64,000 bases of DNA from positions 62,001 through 126,000 of the forward strand of contig JAHDDC010000002.1 of assembly GCA_020629545.1 (NCBI GenBank), written 5' to 3'. The position numbers and the translations under genes were made by a program. The DNA is from Hellea sp. (lineage in GTDB: Bacteria > Pseudomonadota > Alphaproteobacteria > Caulobacterales > Maricaulaceae). Positions 1 to 8,260 of the stretch are shown here, one piece after another. How positions within the stretch are numbered: the stretch's first letter is position 1; the number at the start of each line of letters is the position of its first letter. The notes beneath the pieces are model-generated. The model made no database searches and was not told the DNA's origin. It worked only from the letters and a program-made list of their open reading frames with translations.

Positions 1-1
1 A

Positions 2-67
2 GCTGCATCAGGCATGAAAATCGATATCGTCGAGACACTTGATGCCACTGAAACGTCAGACGGATAG
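2..67 (+). CDS. C-terminal end of a probable RND periplasmic adaptor (partial)
   Basis: An open frame enters from the left edge and stops with TAG at 65-67, giving a 21-residue tail ending in ETLDATETSDG. The stop lies nine bases before the start of the RND pump, so the two genes are almost certainly co-transcribed. In RND operons the gene directly before the inner-membrane pump is usually the HlyD/AcrA-type membrane fusion protein. That identity is an inference from position; the visible tail has no diagnostic motif. Confidence 0.5.
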   Translation, partial: AASGMKIDIVETLDATETSDG

Positions 68-76
68 GAGACGGTC

Positions 77-3000
77 ATGAAAGCAATCATAAAATGGTGG
101 GCTAGTAATCCAGTCGCAGCAAACCTCCTGATGGTCATCTTTTTTATCGGCGGGATCGTCAGCTATTTTCAGATCGAACGAGAACTCGACCCCTATGTGG
201 AATTTCCGGGCGCAAACGTTTCAATCGCCTGGCCGGGCGCTTCGCCGCAGGATGTTGAAGAGCAAATCGTTGTGCGCATGGAAGAAGCGTTCTCTGAGAT
301 CCAGGGTGTTCAGCGCATGTGGGCATTTGCGGGTGAAGGCGGTGGCGGTGTTACGGTTATAGCCAAAAAAGGGATCGAAGAAGCCAAATTCATGCAGGAC
401 ATCAAGCGTCAGGTCGATGCGATCAATACCTTGCCGCCTGCTGCGGAGCGACCGCAAATTAATCCCTTTAGAAATCGTAACGAAATGATCCGGCTCGCGG
501 TTTCAGGAGACGAAACGGTCTCCGAGAGAGACCTTAAACGCTTTGCTGAGAAAACGCGGCGCGAAATCGCCTTGCTGGGATATATACCGGCTGTTGAATT
601 ATTCGGCGTTCGCGGTGAAGAAGTTTCTATCGAAGTGTCCGAGGAAGCTCTTCGTCAATATGGTCTAACTTTTGCTGAGGTTGCTCGCGCTGTAAGAGGT
701 ACATCCGTTAATACCTCATCGGGTCAGATTAGAACCGAAACGGGAAATATGCAGCTGCGGATGCGTAAGCAAGCCGATACGCAAGAAGACTTTGAAAACA
801 TAGTTATTAGACAGGATTCAAGCGGCGCGGTTATCCGCGTAAAGGATATTGCAACCGTTCTTGACGGTTTTGAGCAAGTCAATTTGCTGGCGACAGTCAA
901 TGGCGAACGTACAGTTTTAGTGCAGATTATGAGCGGACCACAAATGGATGTGGTTAAGATGTCTGAAAACGTTCACAATTATGTCGACTCGATCTCGGAA
1001 AATTTGCCTGAGGGCGTCTCCATCACATTTTGGGATGATGGCGCTGAAATTTATACGGGACGAATTAATTCAATTGCCAGTAATTTCTTTATGGGCCTTT
1101 TATTGGTATGCCTTACCCTTATGTTGTTTCTCAGACCGATAATTGCGTTCTGGGTATCTGTTGGTATAGGCGCTGCCTTCGCAGGGGGACTAGCCTTGCT
1201 ACCTGTTTTCGACGTGTCATTTAATTTCATTTCGACATTTGCATTTTTGCTTGTAATCGGGGTAATCGTGGATGACGCGATTATCGTTGGTGAGGCCATC
1301 CACTTCAAAACCGAAGAAGGTGAACGCGGTCTCGATGCTGCTGTGAACGGGGCCAATATGGTTATGAAGCCCGTAATATTTGCTGTTCTGACCACAATGA
1401 TTTTCTTTGCACCATGGATGTATTTGTCTGGAGGGACTAGCGAGTTCACCCGTGCGATCTCATTGGTTGTGATCTTAGCTCTAACGTTTTCTTTGTTAGA
1501 GTGCCTGTTGATTTTACCAGCTCATTTGGCACATCTGAAGCCTGCCAATCCAAAGAGTCGTATTATGCGGTTCCAGAAGAAGATATCGAACAGTTTAATG
1601 TGGGTAGCAGAAAACGTGTATCGCCCTTTAATCACAGCAGCTCTTCGTTTGCGTTATCTCACGGCTGCTATTTTCGCTGCGGTTATGATTTTATGTGTTG
1701 GGGTGGTGGCGAATGGTTTTGTGAAATCTACATTTTTCCCGGAGCCGGAATCTGATCAAATCGCGATCACCGTTGAGTTGCCAGAAGGAACGCCATATTC
1801 ACGATCCGAAGAAGTATTGCGACAAATTCAAATCGCCGAAGGAGAACTGGAAGAGGAAATCGAAGCCAAAGGCGGAGAACTCATCGAGAACTGGTACACG
1901 CGTTCACGGGACAATAACATCCTGGCTTTGGTCAAGCTTGTACCGCCGGAGACTCGAACGCTGAGCGCGAAAGATACGGCGGAACGTCTACGTGAGTTGA
2001 TCGGAGAAGTGCCGGATGCAGAAACGATATCCGTCGACTATCGTGATGGCAATGACGGTCCACCTATTCAGTATGTCCTCAACGCCAAATCATTTGATGA
2101 CCTTAACGCCGCGTCAGCTGACTTAATGGACAAACTCCGTAGCTATGAAGGTGTCTTCAATGTCGTCAATGATATGGAGAGTGCGGCTGAGGAAATTCAG
2201 TTTGATCTAAAGCCGGGTGCGGAGGCACTGGGTATTACACATGCTGAAGTTGCTCGGCAGGTTAGACAAGGATTTTTTGGAGAAGAGGTCCAGCGCTTAC
2301 CCCGGGATGGAGAAGATGTCCGTGTATATGTTCGATATCCACGCGCAGATAGAGAATCTCTTGATTTCTTGGGTAGCATACGCGTGAGAACAAATGATGG
2401 GCGGGAATTGCCGTTAGCGGCAATCGCAGATCTTCGCTTCGAGAAAGGGACTAATCGTATCCTTCGCCGAGAACGTCAGCGCGCCGTCATAATTAGCGCG
2501 GAAGTTACATCCGACCGAATAGAAGAAATTCGCAAAGATTTGAATGAGTCGTTTTTCCCGCAGTTCGAGAAATCTCATCCCGCTGTTAAACGTGGAAATA
2601 TTGGCCGGGCTCAAGGCGAGGCGGAATTCCGATCCGAACTTTTCACCCTTATGCTTATTGCTATTGGTACGGCATATTTTCTGGTCGCTGTTTCGTTTAA
2701 ATCATATTTCGAGCCAATTTTAATTTTACTCGCGGCAATACCGTTTTGTTATTGTGGTATGATCATGGGACATTTGGCCATGGGTCAGTCCATCTCGGTC
2801 CTGTCACTTCTGGGCATGTTTGCGGCAGCGGGGGTTGCGGTGAATGATAATCTGGTATTGTTAGATTACGTGCACCGATTGCGAGATAGCGGTATGGACG
2901 GAGCAAAAGCTCTGATCGAGGCCGGGACCCGTCGGTTCCGTCCGATCTTGTTGACGTCCCTGACAACATTTATCGGATTAATGCCGCTACTAACAGAAAA

Positions 3001-3187
3001 GTCTTTGCAGGCTCAATGGCTTATCCCCATCGGCATTAGTCTGGCGTTCGGTGTTTTCTTTGCTTTGTTTGTGACATTGTTCTTTGTCCCTGCGCTCTAT
3101 GCGATCGGAGCTGATATCAGACGCTTTATCGCGACGTCGTGGACGGGAGTTCGTCGGCCGAAATTCACAGCGGAAATTACTGTGTGA
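77..3187 (+). CDS. RND family efflux transporter, inner-membrane pump subunit
   Basis: This is a full-length (1036 aa) AcrB/MexB-superfamily proton-driven exporter, which would work as a trimer with a periplasmic adaptor and an outer-membrane channel. The protein opens with the usual first membrane helix (about residues 10-30). A large periplasmic loop follows, then a helix cluster near residues 330-500 and the repeat of the same plan in the second half. The helix-4 motif GVIVDDAIIVGE holds the paired aspartates of the proton relay. The start at 77 has an AGGAG ribosome site directly after the adaptor's stop. The substrate cannot be read from sequence. A hairpin after the stop (3212-3250) probably ends the operon where it meets the converging exopolysaccharide operon. 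Confidence 0.9.
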   Translation: MKAIIKWWASNPVAANLLMVIFFIGGIVSYFQIERELDPYVEFPGANVSIAWPGASPQDVEEQIVVRMEEAFSEIQGVQRMWAFAGEGGGGVTVIAKKGIEEAKFMQDIKRQVDAINTLPPAAERPQINPFRNRNEMIRLAVSGDETVSERDLKRFAEKTRREIALLGYIPAVELFGVRGEEVSIEVSEEALRQYGLTFAEVARAVRGTSVNTSSGQIRTETGNMQLRMRKQADTQEDFENIVIRQDSSGAVIRVKDIATVLDGFEQVNLLATVNGERTVLVQIMSGPQMDVVKMSENVHNYVDSISENLPEGVSITFWDDGAEIYTGRINSIASNFFMGLLLVCLTLMLFLRPIIAFWVSVGIGAAFAGGLALLPVFDVSFNFISTFAFLLVIGVIVDDAIIVGEAIHFKTEEGERGLDAAVNGANMVMKPVIFAVLTTMIFFAPWMYLSGGTSEFTRAISLVVILALTFSLLECLLILPAHLAHLKPANPKSRIMRFQKKISNSLMWVAENVYRPLITAALRLRYLTAAIFAAVMILCVGVVANGFVKSTFFPEPESDQIAITVELPEGTPYSRSEEVLRQIQIAEGELEEEIEAKGGELIENWYTRSRDNNILALVKLVPPETRTLSAKDTAERLRELIGEVPDAETISVDYRDGNDGPPIQYVLNAKSFDDLNAASADLMDKLRSYEGVFNVVNDMESAAEEIQFDLKPGAEALGITHAEVARQVRQGFFGEEVQRLPRDGEDVRVYVRYPRADRESLDFLGSIRVRTNDGRELPLAAIADLRFEKGTNRILRRERQRAVIISAEVTSDRIEEIRKDLNESFFPQFEKSHPAVKRGNIGRAQGEAEFRSELFTLMLIAIGTAYFLVAVSFKSYFEPILILLAAIPFCYCGMIMGHLAMGQSISVLSLLGMFAAAGVAVNDNLVLLDYVHRLRDSGMDGAKALIEAGTRRFRPILLTSLTTFIGLMPLLTEKSLQAQWLIPIGISLAFGVFFALFVTLFFVPALYAIGADIRRFIATSWTGVRRPKFTAEITV

Positions 3188-3211
3188 TCCTTAATCGAGA
3201 CGGCGCGCGGG

Positions 3212-3250
3212 ACCTAGACGAGTATCAATGTGTTGATTGTCGATCTAGGT
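3212..3250. terminator. Long hairpin between convergent operons
   Basis: The arms ACCTAGA and TCTAGGT enclose further pairing (CGA/TCG and ATCAA/TTGAT) around the loop TGTG, so most of the 39 bases fold back. It lies between the stops of the RND gene and the converging glycosyltransferase and includes the latter's stop codon. There is no clear T-run on either side, so a bidirectional terminator or RNA-stabilising hairpin is inferred. Confidence 0.5.
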
Positions 3251-4696
3251 TTCTGCCGTTCTAAACCCAACCCGTTCCATTGCGCCCCAACTTGCTTTCT
3301 TTTTCGTGAAGTGCTGGAATAAGCCTTTCATCCGCCAAAACGAACTGATTTGGCGATAACCAAAGTTCTCTATCGTTGCCACAAGCAACAAGGTGATAAG
3401 TTGTCGAGGCTTTGCAAAACGCTCAATTTCGTCCTGCTCAATAAACAGCGCCATGGTGCTGATGAATATGCCAAAGCTAAAAATCAGAGCTGTGTAGGCT
3501 AGGAAAAATTTCAAACTGAGCCATCCCAATAGAACGAATAAGGGCATAAGTATTAAGCCCAATAACTCGACGATCGGTCCTAGGATATCGACCAGTAAAA
3601 ATTGCGGCATCGTCATCATGCCAAGACGTCCATATTTGGGATTAAATAACATATATTTGTGCCGCGAAAGGCATTCTGCGGCGCCGCGTTGCCACCTTAC
3701 GCGCTGGCGGCCAAGAATTTTTAAACTCTCCGGGGCTTCTGTCCAGCATACGGGCTCTGGAATATAGATGACATCATAGTCTTCCCCGAGTTCATGCATT
3801 CTGTTGTGCATCTTGAGAACAAGTTCGAGATCTTCTCCGACAGTAGTTGTATCATATCCCCCAACATCAATCGCAATTTCGCGCCTAAAAATACCAAACG
3901 CACCTGAGATAAGCGTCAACGTACCTTTGCGGCTTGCTGCCAGTCGAGCCATGAGAAAAGCTCGGATATATTCAACGACTTGAATACGCGCTAAAAATTT
4001 CTTGGGAATGTCATATTCAACAACGCTGCCGTTTTTGACTTTACAGCCATTTACGATTCCGATCGTGCCGCCAACGGCAATCACATTCTTGGACGTCTCA
4101 ACAAATGGTCGAACGGCCTTCAATAGAGCGTTTGGATCAAGCAATGAGTCTGCATCAATAACACAGAATAACGGTGTACGAACACATGTCAGACCTGCAT
4201 TGATTGCATCGGCCTTTTTTCCGTTTTCCTTATCTATGAAAACAAGATTTGGAAATTTGTCCGAACCATAAACTTGCTTGATCGGTTTGTGCTGAATTTC
4301 CCCCACGTCACGGACTCTGTTGACAGGTTTCATATGAAATGAACTTACCATCGTGTCGGCCGTTTTGTCTGAAGAGCCATCATTAACAACAATGATTTGA
4401 TAGTCCGGATAATGAAGATTTAAGAGCGCTCTAACACTTTCTCGAATCGTATTTTCTTCGTTATAGGCTGGGACAACAATCGTGATTGGTAGTTGTGCTT
4501 CAGACCGGAGCAATTCCCATTCGGCGTGGGCATCATCGCGCTGTGAGCGTTCATTAATTTCAAGCCAAGCATGGGGAATGCTCCAGGCATAAATAATGTT
4601 TTGGATCAGTCCGACCGCAATAATACACCACGATAAAATGACTATACCTGTTTCGGCCCAGTTAGGAAGGATGATGACTTGCGCAAGCTCAAACAC
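3245..4696 (-). CDS. Processive family 2 glycosyltransferase (membrane polysaccharide synthase)
   Basis: The 483-residue protein resembles PgaC, BcsA-like and hyaluronan-type synthases, which polymerise a sugar chain from nucleotide sugars at the inner membrane. One N-terminal helix is followed by the catalytic domain: VVPAYNEE, VVNDGSS, the DAD metal motif, the GED acidic pair and QRVRW, the Q-x-x-R-W signature of processive enzymes. Several membrane helices follow at the C-terminus. I chose the GTG at 4696 because AGGAG lies seven bases upstream and the previous gene stops one base before it. An in-frame ATG at 4738 would add 14 residues with no good ribosome site. It is the last gene of the four-gene operon. 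The sugar polymerised is unknown. Confidence 0.85.
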   Translation of the reverse strand: MFELAQVIILPNWAETGIVILSWCIIAVGLIQNIIYAWSIPHAWLEINERSQRDDAHAEWELLRSEAQLPITIVVPAYNEENTIRESVRALLNLHYPDYQIIVVNDGSSDKTADTMVSSFHMKPVNRVRDVGEIQHKPIKQVYGSDKFPNLVFIDKENGKKADAINAGLTCVRTPLFCVIDADSLLDPNALLKAVRPFVETSKNVIAVGGTIGIVNGCKVKNGSVVEYDIPKKFLARIQVVEYIRAFLMARLAASRKGTLTLISGAFGIFRREIAIDVGGYDTTTVGEDLELVLKMHNRMHELGEDYDVIYIPEPVCWTEAPESLKILGRQRVRWQRGAAECLSRHKYMLFNPKYGRLGMMTMPQFLLVDILGPIVELLGLILMPLFVLLGWLSLKFFLAYTALIFSFGIFISTMALFIEQDEIERFAKPRQLITLLLVATIENFGYRQISSFWRMKGLFQHFTKKKASWGAMERVGFRTAET

Positions 4697-4697
4697 C

Positions 4698-5762
4698 TTA
4701 AGTCTCCTGCAACACATCATCGGCAAGAATACCGACATGTCCGTCTTGTCTCGCCAGTGTTCTTAGGAGTGCGTTTCCAGAGTGGCCTTTTGTCATCGCG
4801 GCCCGCATGGCCCAATATCTGACCCACATGAAAGGGTCTTCCATGAGGCGATAAATTTGAGTGAAACAATCAGAGCGTTTTGACTTTGCCGCAATTTTTA
4901 GAGAACGGATTTTGACCCTACGGCTTGCGTCGGAGAGACCATGAAGCAAAAGGTCCTGATGTTTTTCGCCTTTGCAAATTGTTGAAAGCTGAACGATGGC
5001 AGCGCGAACCCGTTCATCTCGATGGTTGCTGAAATACGCAAAGTCAATTGTGGAATCTTCAGGTTTTAATAAAATAAGTGTTTCTAAAATGCCTGCGATG
5101 ACTGTTGGGTCTTTGGACTGTGAAACCATGCGTTCAAAGCGCGGAATAGCCTTCGGCCCAAACCGATGGAGCACATCTGTTAAAAGCTTGTCCTCATTGG
5201 GAAACGCAAATGCAATGGCCTCCGATACTTCCGAAATCAGGCTCATCACGCGTCGCCGGGCCAGGCATCGCGCCACGCTGAGCCGAATATATTTGTCATC
5301 GGAATATAGCTCGTTTGCTATTGTTTTCAGAGATGAACTACTTTCTAAGAAGGACAACACGTGTTGCGCCCGCATTCGTTTGCCGCGGTTACCATAGCGT
5401 GTTGCTTCAATGACGATAGGCTCCAACTGAAGTTCCTTAACGATTTGACGTAGCTTTGCCGCATCTTCACCACGAACGATTTTGAAAAACTTCAGAAGAG
5501 CCGTCGTGATGGCTGTCCGATCATGTCGGATATAGTCAGCGAGTGTGATATCGCACGCGAGCAAGGGGGTTCCGAGCAGGCTCTGCAAAATAGACTCGAA
5601 TTCGGTTTGACGGGCGCTAACATTTTTATCACGCCGATTGCGATAGATACGGCGGAAACTCAACCATATTGAAACAATAACAGATACTAAGATCAAGAAT
5701 GCAGAAATGCACCAAAGACCGAATAGTAATATGTCATCAATACCTTGTAGTGATGCCAACAT
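4698..5762 (-). CDS. Membrane-anchored HEAT-repeat protein
   Basis: This 354-residue protein has one hydrophobic helix near residues 12-34, then a basic stretch, and the rest is alpha-helical. The pattern is degenerate HEAT-like repeats, for example the regions containing DDKYIRLSVARCLARR, RDERVRAAIVQL and DASRRVKIRSLKIAAK. Such solenoids are protein-binding scaffolds; no catalytic motif is visible. Its start overlaps the end of the barrel gene by 26 bases and its stop lies one base before the synthase start, which implies translational coupling. By context it may link the glycosyltransferase to the periplasmic and outer-membrane part or to the regulator. The function is inferred from fold and neighbours only. 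Confidence 0.75.
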   Translation of the reverse strand: MLASLQGIDDILLFGLWCISAFLILVSVIVSIWLSFRRIYRNRRDKNVSARQTEFESILQSLLGTPLLACDITLADYIRHDRTAITTALLKFFKIVRGEDAAKLRQIVKELQLEPIVIEATRYGNRGKRMRAQHVLSFLESSSSLKTIANELYSDDKYIRLSVARCLARRRVMSLISEVSEAIAFAFPNEDKLLTDVLHRFGPKAIPRFERMVSQSKDPTVIAGILETLILLKPEDSTIDFAYFSNHRDERVRAAIVQLSTICKGEKHQDLLLHGLSDASRRVKIRSLKIAAKSKRSDCFTQIYRLMEDPFMWVRYWAMRAAMTKGHSGNALLRTLARQDGHVGILADDVLQET

Positions 5763-6882
5763 TTACTGCGTCCCGTACGTAAGTGTTTTCCCGGTCATCC
5801 CGAGAATAGGTTGCGTGAATATCCAAGCTGTCGGTTAGCTGATAGGATAGTCCGCCGAATACACTTTCTGTATTGATAACCCGTCCATTTATGGCTTCGG
5901 GTGCGTTTGCATAGCCGATACGCGCGCTAAGACGATCGACAACAGGTGCGGAGCCCGAGAGCATAAAGCCGGTTTGGTCATCTTCGCCATTTTGCATGAC
6001 ATGCATGAGGCGACCGGATAAGACGACGTCGTCATCAAGATAGGCCACAACTTGCGGCGATAGCTGATGTATCGTTCCAGCTGTGGTATAGTCATCGATT
6101 TGATATCCGAGCGATCCGTGAATGATTGTCCCGTTAACATCAACTGATTTACCGATCCGCGCTGCACCGGTCAGTTTGGGTCGAAAGTCGGCTGAAGGAG
6201 TCGTTCCGGCAGCGATTTGCCAGTCCCAAGAATTATTTGTGTTGGACCGTGCGCCGACCGTGATCTGAGTGTCAATTTGGTCAAACCGTTCATAGCGCGT
6301 AACATCAGTGTGCAAAGCAATGTTGCCCGGAATGTGTTCAACGCGAGCACTTTGATAATTCCAGCCCGCCATATCCGTGTTAAATGAACTTGTGCCTCCA
6401 TTCACGTCTAGACGCCATCGTTTCTCCTTACGTTTGGCATCTGCACGTGCATCCCTGACACGCTTCAACCCGATTTGCGCGTCTTCATATCCGGGATATT
6501 TAGCCAAAACTTCACTTAGTAAAATTTCTGCTCTATCGTAATTGCCTCGGTAATATTCCAGGTAACCATAGCCGTTTTGAATGTCGGGGTTGCCTGGAAA
6601 ATCGGCGAGTAAACTTTCATAAGCCTGTGCTGCCGCATCATATTGATTGTCCCAAGCAAGGATGCGAGCCTGAGTGAACTTGACTTCGTAAGAGTTTTGG
6701 GTTTCAATATCCTGAGAAGAAATTAAAGCTAGAGCTTGCGTGAAATTATTCGCCGCAGCCAAGTCCATGGCTTGTTTGGAAACGTCACCCGGGCTGACGG
6801 CCATCGCGGAAAGCGGACCCGTCAGGGCAATAAAAAATCCAATTATGGAGGCTGTTCTAAGTTTTTTTGTTTTAGGCTGCAT
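5737..6882 (-). CDS. YaiO-like outer membrane beta-barrel protein with TPR domain
   Basis: The protein has a signal peptide (hydrophobic stretch followed by SAMA, about residues 10-28). A TPR region near residues 35-150 comes next, with repeats such as YDAAAQAYESLLADFPGNPD and YDRAEILLSEVLAKYPGYED. From about residue 160 there are alternating beta strands typical of a small barrel, and the chain ends in an aromatic tyrosine as many outer membrane proteins do. The layout (TPR then barrel) recalls PgaA and AlgK/AlgE export modules, but it is much shorter, like the YaiO family. I chose the ATG at 6882 rather than an upstream TTG at 6891 because AAAGG is better spaced. It overlaps both neighbours and probably lets the polymer through, or anchors it at, the outer membrane. 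Confidence 0.8.
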   Translation of the reverse strand: MQPKTKKLRTASIIGFFIALTGPLSAMAVSPGDVSKQAMDLAAANNFTQALALISSQDIETQNSYEVKFTQARILAWDNQYDAAAQAYESLLADFPGNPDIQNGYGYLEYYRGNYDRAEILLSEVLAKYPGYEDAQIGLKRVRDARADAKRKEKRWRLDVNGGTSSFNTDMAGWNYQSARVEHIPGNIALHTDVTRYERFDQIDTQITVGARSNTNNSWDWQIAAGTTPSADFRPKLTGAARIGKSVDVNGTIIHGSLGYQIDDYTTAGTIHQLSPQVVAYLDDDVVLSGRLMHVMQNGEDDQTGFMLSGSAPVVDRLSARIGYANAPEAINGRVINTESVFGGLSYQLTDSLDIHATYSRDDRENTYVRDAVNVGITTRY

Positions 6883-8074
6883 CTTTCTCAACCTTTAAAT
6901 GTCTCAATGCCCGCAAGACCACTTCGTCTGGATTAAAGGGCTTGGTGATGTAATCGATTGCGCCGCGCTGAAGCCATGTGATGACGTCATCCCGGTTTGT
7001 CATAGCTGTGACAAGCATGACCGGAATAGATTTTAGATTTATTTCTTGTTGAATTTGATAGAGTACGGCGCCGCCTTCGAGGCGAGGCATCATCCGATCA
7101 AGAATAATCAGATCCGGCTGTTTGTGACGGAGATATTCTATCGCTTCAATCCCGTCTGATGCTGTATCCACTCGTACGCCGTAGGACTCAAATCTTTGTC
7201 TCAATAGGTCCCGAACCGCCATGTCGTCATCGACAACCAGGATTTTATACTGGGTTTTGCGCAAGAGTTCCCTAGCGTGGTTAATTAGAGGGAGAACTTC
7301 AAGCGCGTTTTCAAAGCAATCGGTTACTCCGGCTTCAACGGCCTCGACAATATCTTCAGGTTCGTCGGAACTCATAACCATAATGATCGGAATTGCTCTA
7401 AGTTGATCTACGTTCCTAAAGAACCTGGTTGCGTCTAACCCGGAGATATCCTTTAGGTCCTGTTCCAGAATGATCAAATCAGGAGGATTATTGGCGGCCA
7501 TTGCCATAGCTTTATGAGCGAGATGGCATTGATGGACTTCATGATCAGGTTCCAACATATTTGCCATCAGGTTCATGATCCAGCTATCGCTATGAATAAT
7601 TAAAACCGAGGGTCTCTGACATAAGTCAAAGCCCTCGGTTTCTTTTAAGTCTGTTTCCCAACGGTCAGGGTTAGGGTCGGGTTGGAAATTTTCAGACTCA
7701 AATTCTGCTGATGCTGGACGGCTTATGGCCAGACAAACATCATCAATTTTGTTTATAAGTTTTACGAAAAGGGATTGCCCAAGTGCGGAGTCAAAATCGG
7801 AGCCAGTTTTCAGAAGGTTTTCTAATTCTCTGGATTGGTCGCCAAGATTACCAAATCCATACATCAACGCATTGCCAGCAATCTTGTGGGCCGCAACCTG
7901 CGCCATATCATGAAGCTCTGGAGAAAGTTGCCGAGTTTGAAGAGCTTTTAAAGCCTCTTCAAACTTAGCGCGCGCCCCAGAAAGATAGTCACGATAATTT
8001 TGTACTGCCTTTTGGTGTTCTTTATTGTTTTTGTGCACCTGTTTACCCTGTTGACCGTGCCAATTTTTAGTCAT
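6872..8074 (-). CDS. Hpt-pseudoreceiver-receiver response regulator
   Basis: There are three modules. Residues about 20-115 form an Hpt domain with the phospho-histidine motif AHKIAGNALMYGFGNL (H63). Residues 155-272 form a first receiver that is degenerate: the phosphoacceptor position is E204, the acidic pocket reads HSD and the conserved lysine is missing. Residues 276-398 form an intact receiver with DDD (282-284), D326 and K378. There is no DNA-binding or GGDEF output domain. It is the first gene of the operon and overlaps the barrel gene, so it probably controls polysaccharide synthesis by protein contact or a phosphorelay rather than by transcription. The control target is inferred. 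Confidence 0.85.
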   Translation of the reverse strand: MTKNWHGQQGKQVHKNNKEHQKAVQNYRDYLSGARAKFEEALKALQTRQLSPELHDMAQVAAHKIAGNALMYGFGNLGDQSRELENLLKTGSDFDSALGQSLFVKLINKIDDVCLAISRPASAEFESENFQPDPNPDRWETDLKETEGFDLCQRPSVLIIHSDSWIMNLMANMLEPDHEVHQCHLAHKAMAMAANNPPDLIILEQDLKDISGLDATRFFRNVDQLRAIPIIMVMSSDEPEDIVEAVEAGVTDCFENALEVLPLINHARELLRKTQYKILVVDDDMAVRDLLRQRFESYGVRVDTASDGIEAIEYLRHKQPDLIILDRMMPRLEGGAVLYQIQQEINLKSIPVMLVTAMTNRDDVITWLQRGAIDYITKPFNPDEVVLRALRHLKVEKDAA

Positions 8075-8133
8075 GACACCTGACCCTAACGAGACCAGCT
8101 ATAGCAAAGGAAGGTTGATGCGCGCTTTCGAGA

Positions 8134-8173
8134 TAAGGTTAAAAAACCGTTTTTAAATTCAGTTTTAACCTTA
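8134..8173. repeat. 11-bp inverted repeat upstream of the exopolysaccharide operon
   Basis: TAAGGTTAAAA and TTTTAACCTTA are perfect inverted copies separated by 18 bases. They lie about 60-100 bases upstream of the response-regulator start and in the divergent gap towards hisS. The symmetry suits a dimeric DNA-binding protein, or a weak hairpin. It does not match the CtrA spacing. No regulator can be named. Confidence 0.4.
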
Positions 8174-8260
8174 ATATCTGTTCAATATTTAAACTCGCTT
8201 ATAACTTGCGCGATCTTTCCATAGCGCTTAAACCCCGCGTCATTCCTTATGAGGCAATCT

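Noticed and set aside
1051-1449. Minus-strand frame of 132 codons inside the RND pump.
   Set aside because: It is antisense to a well-conserved pump domain and has no sign of being a gene.
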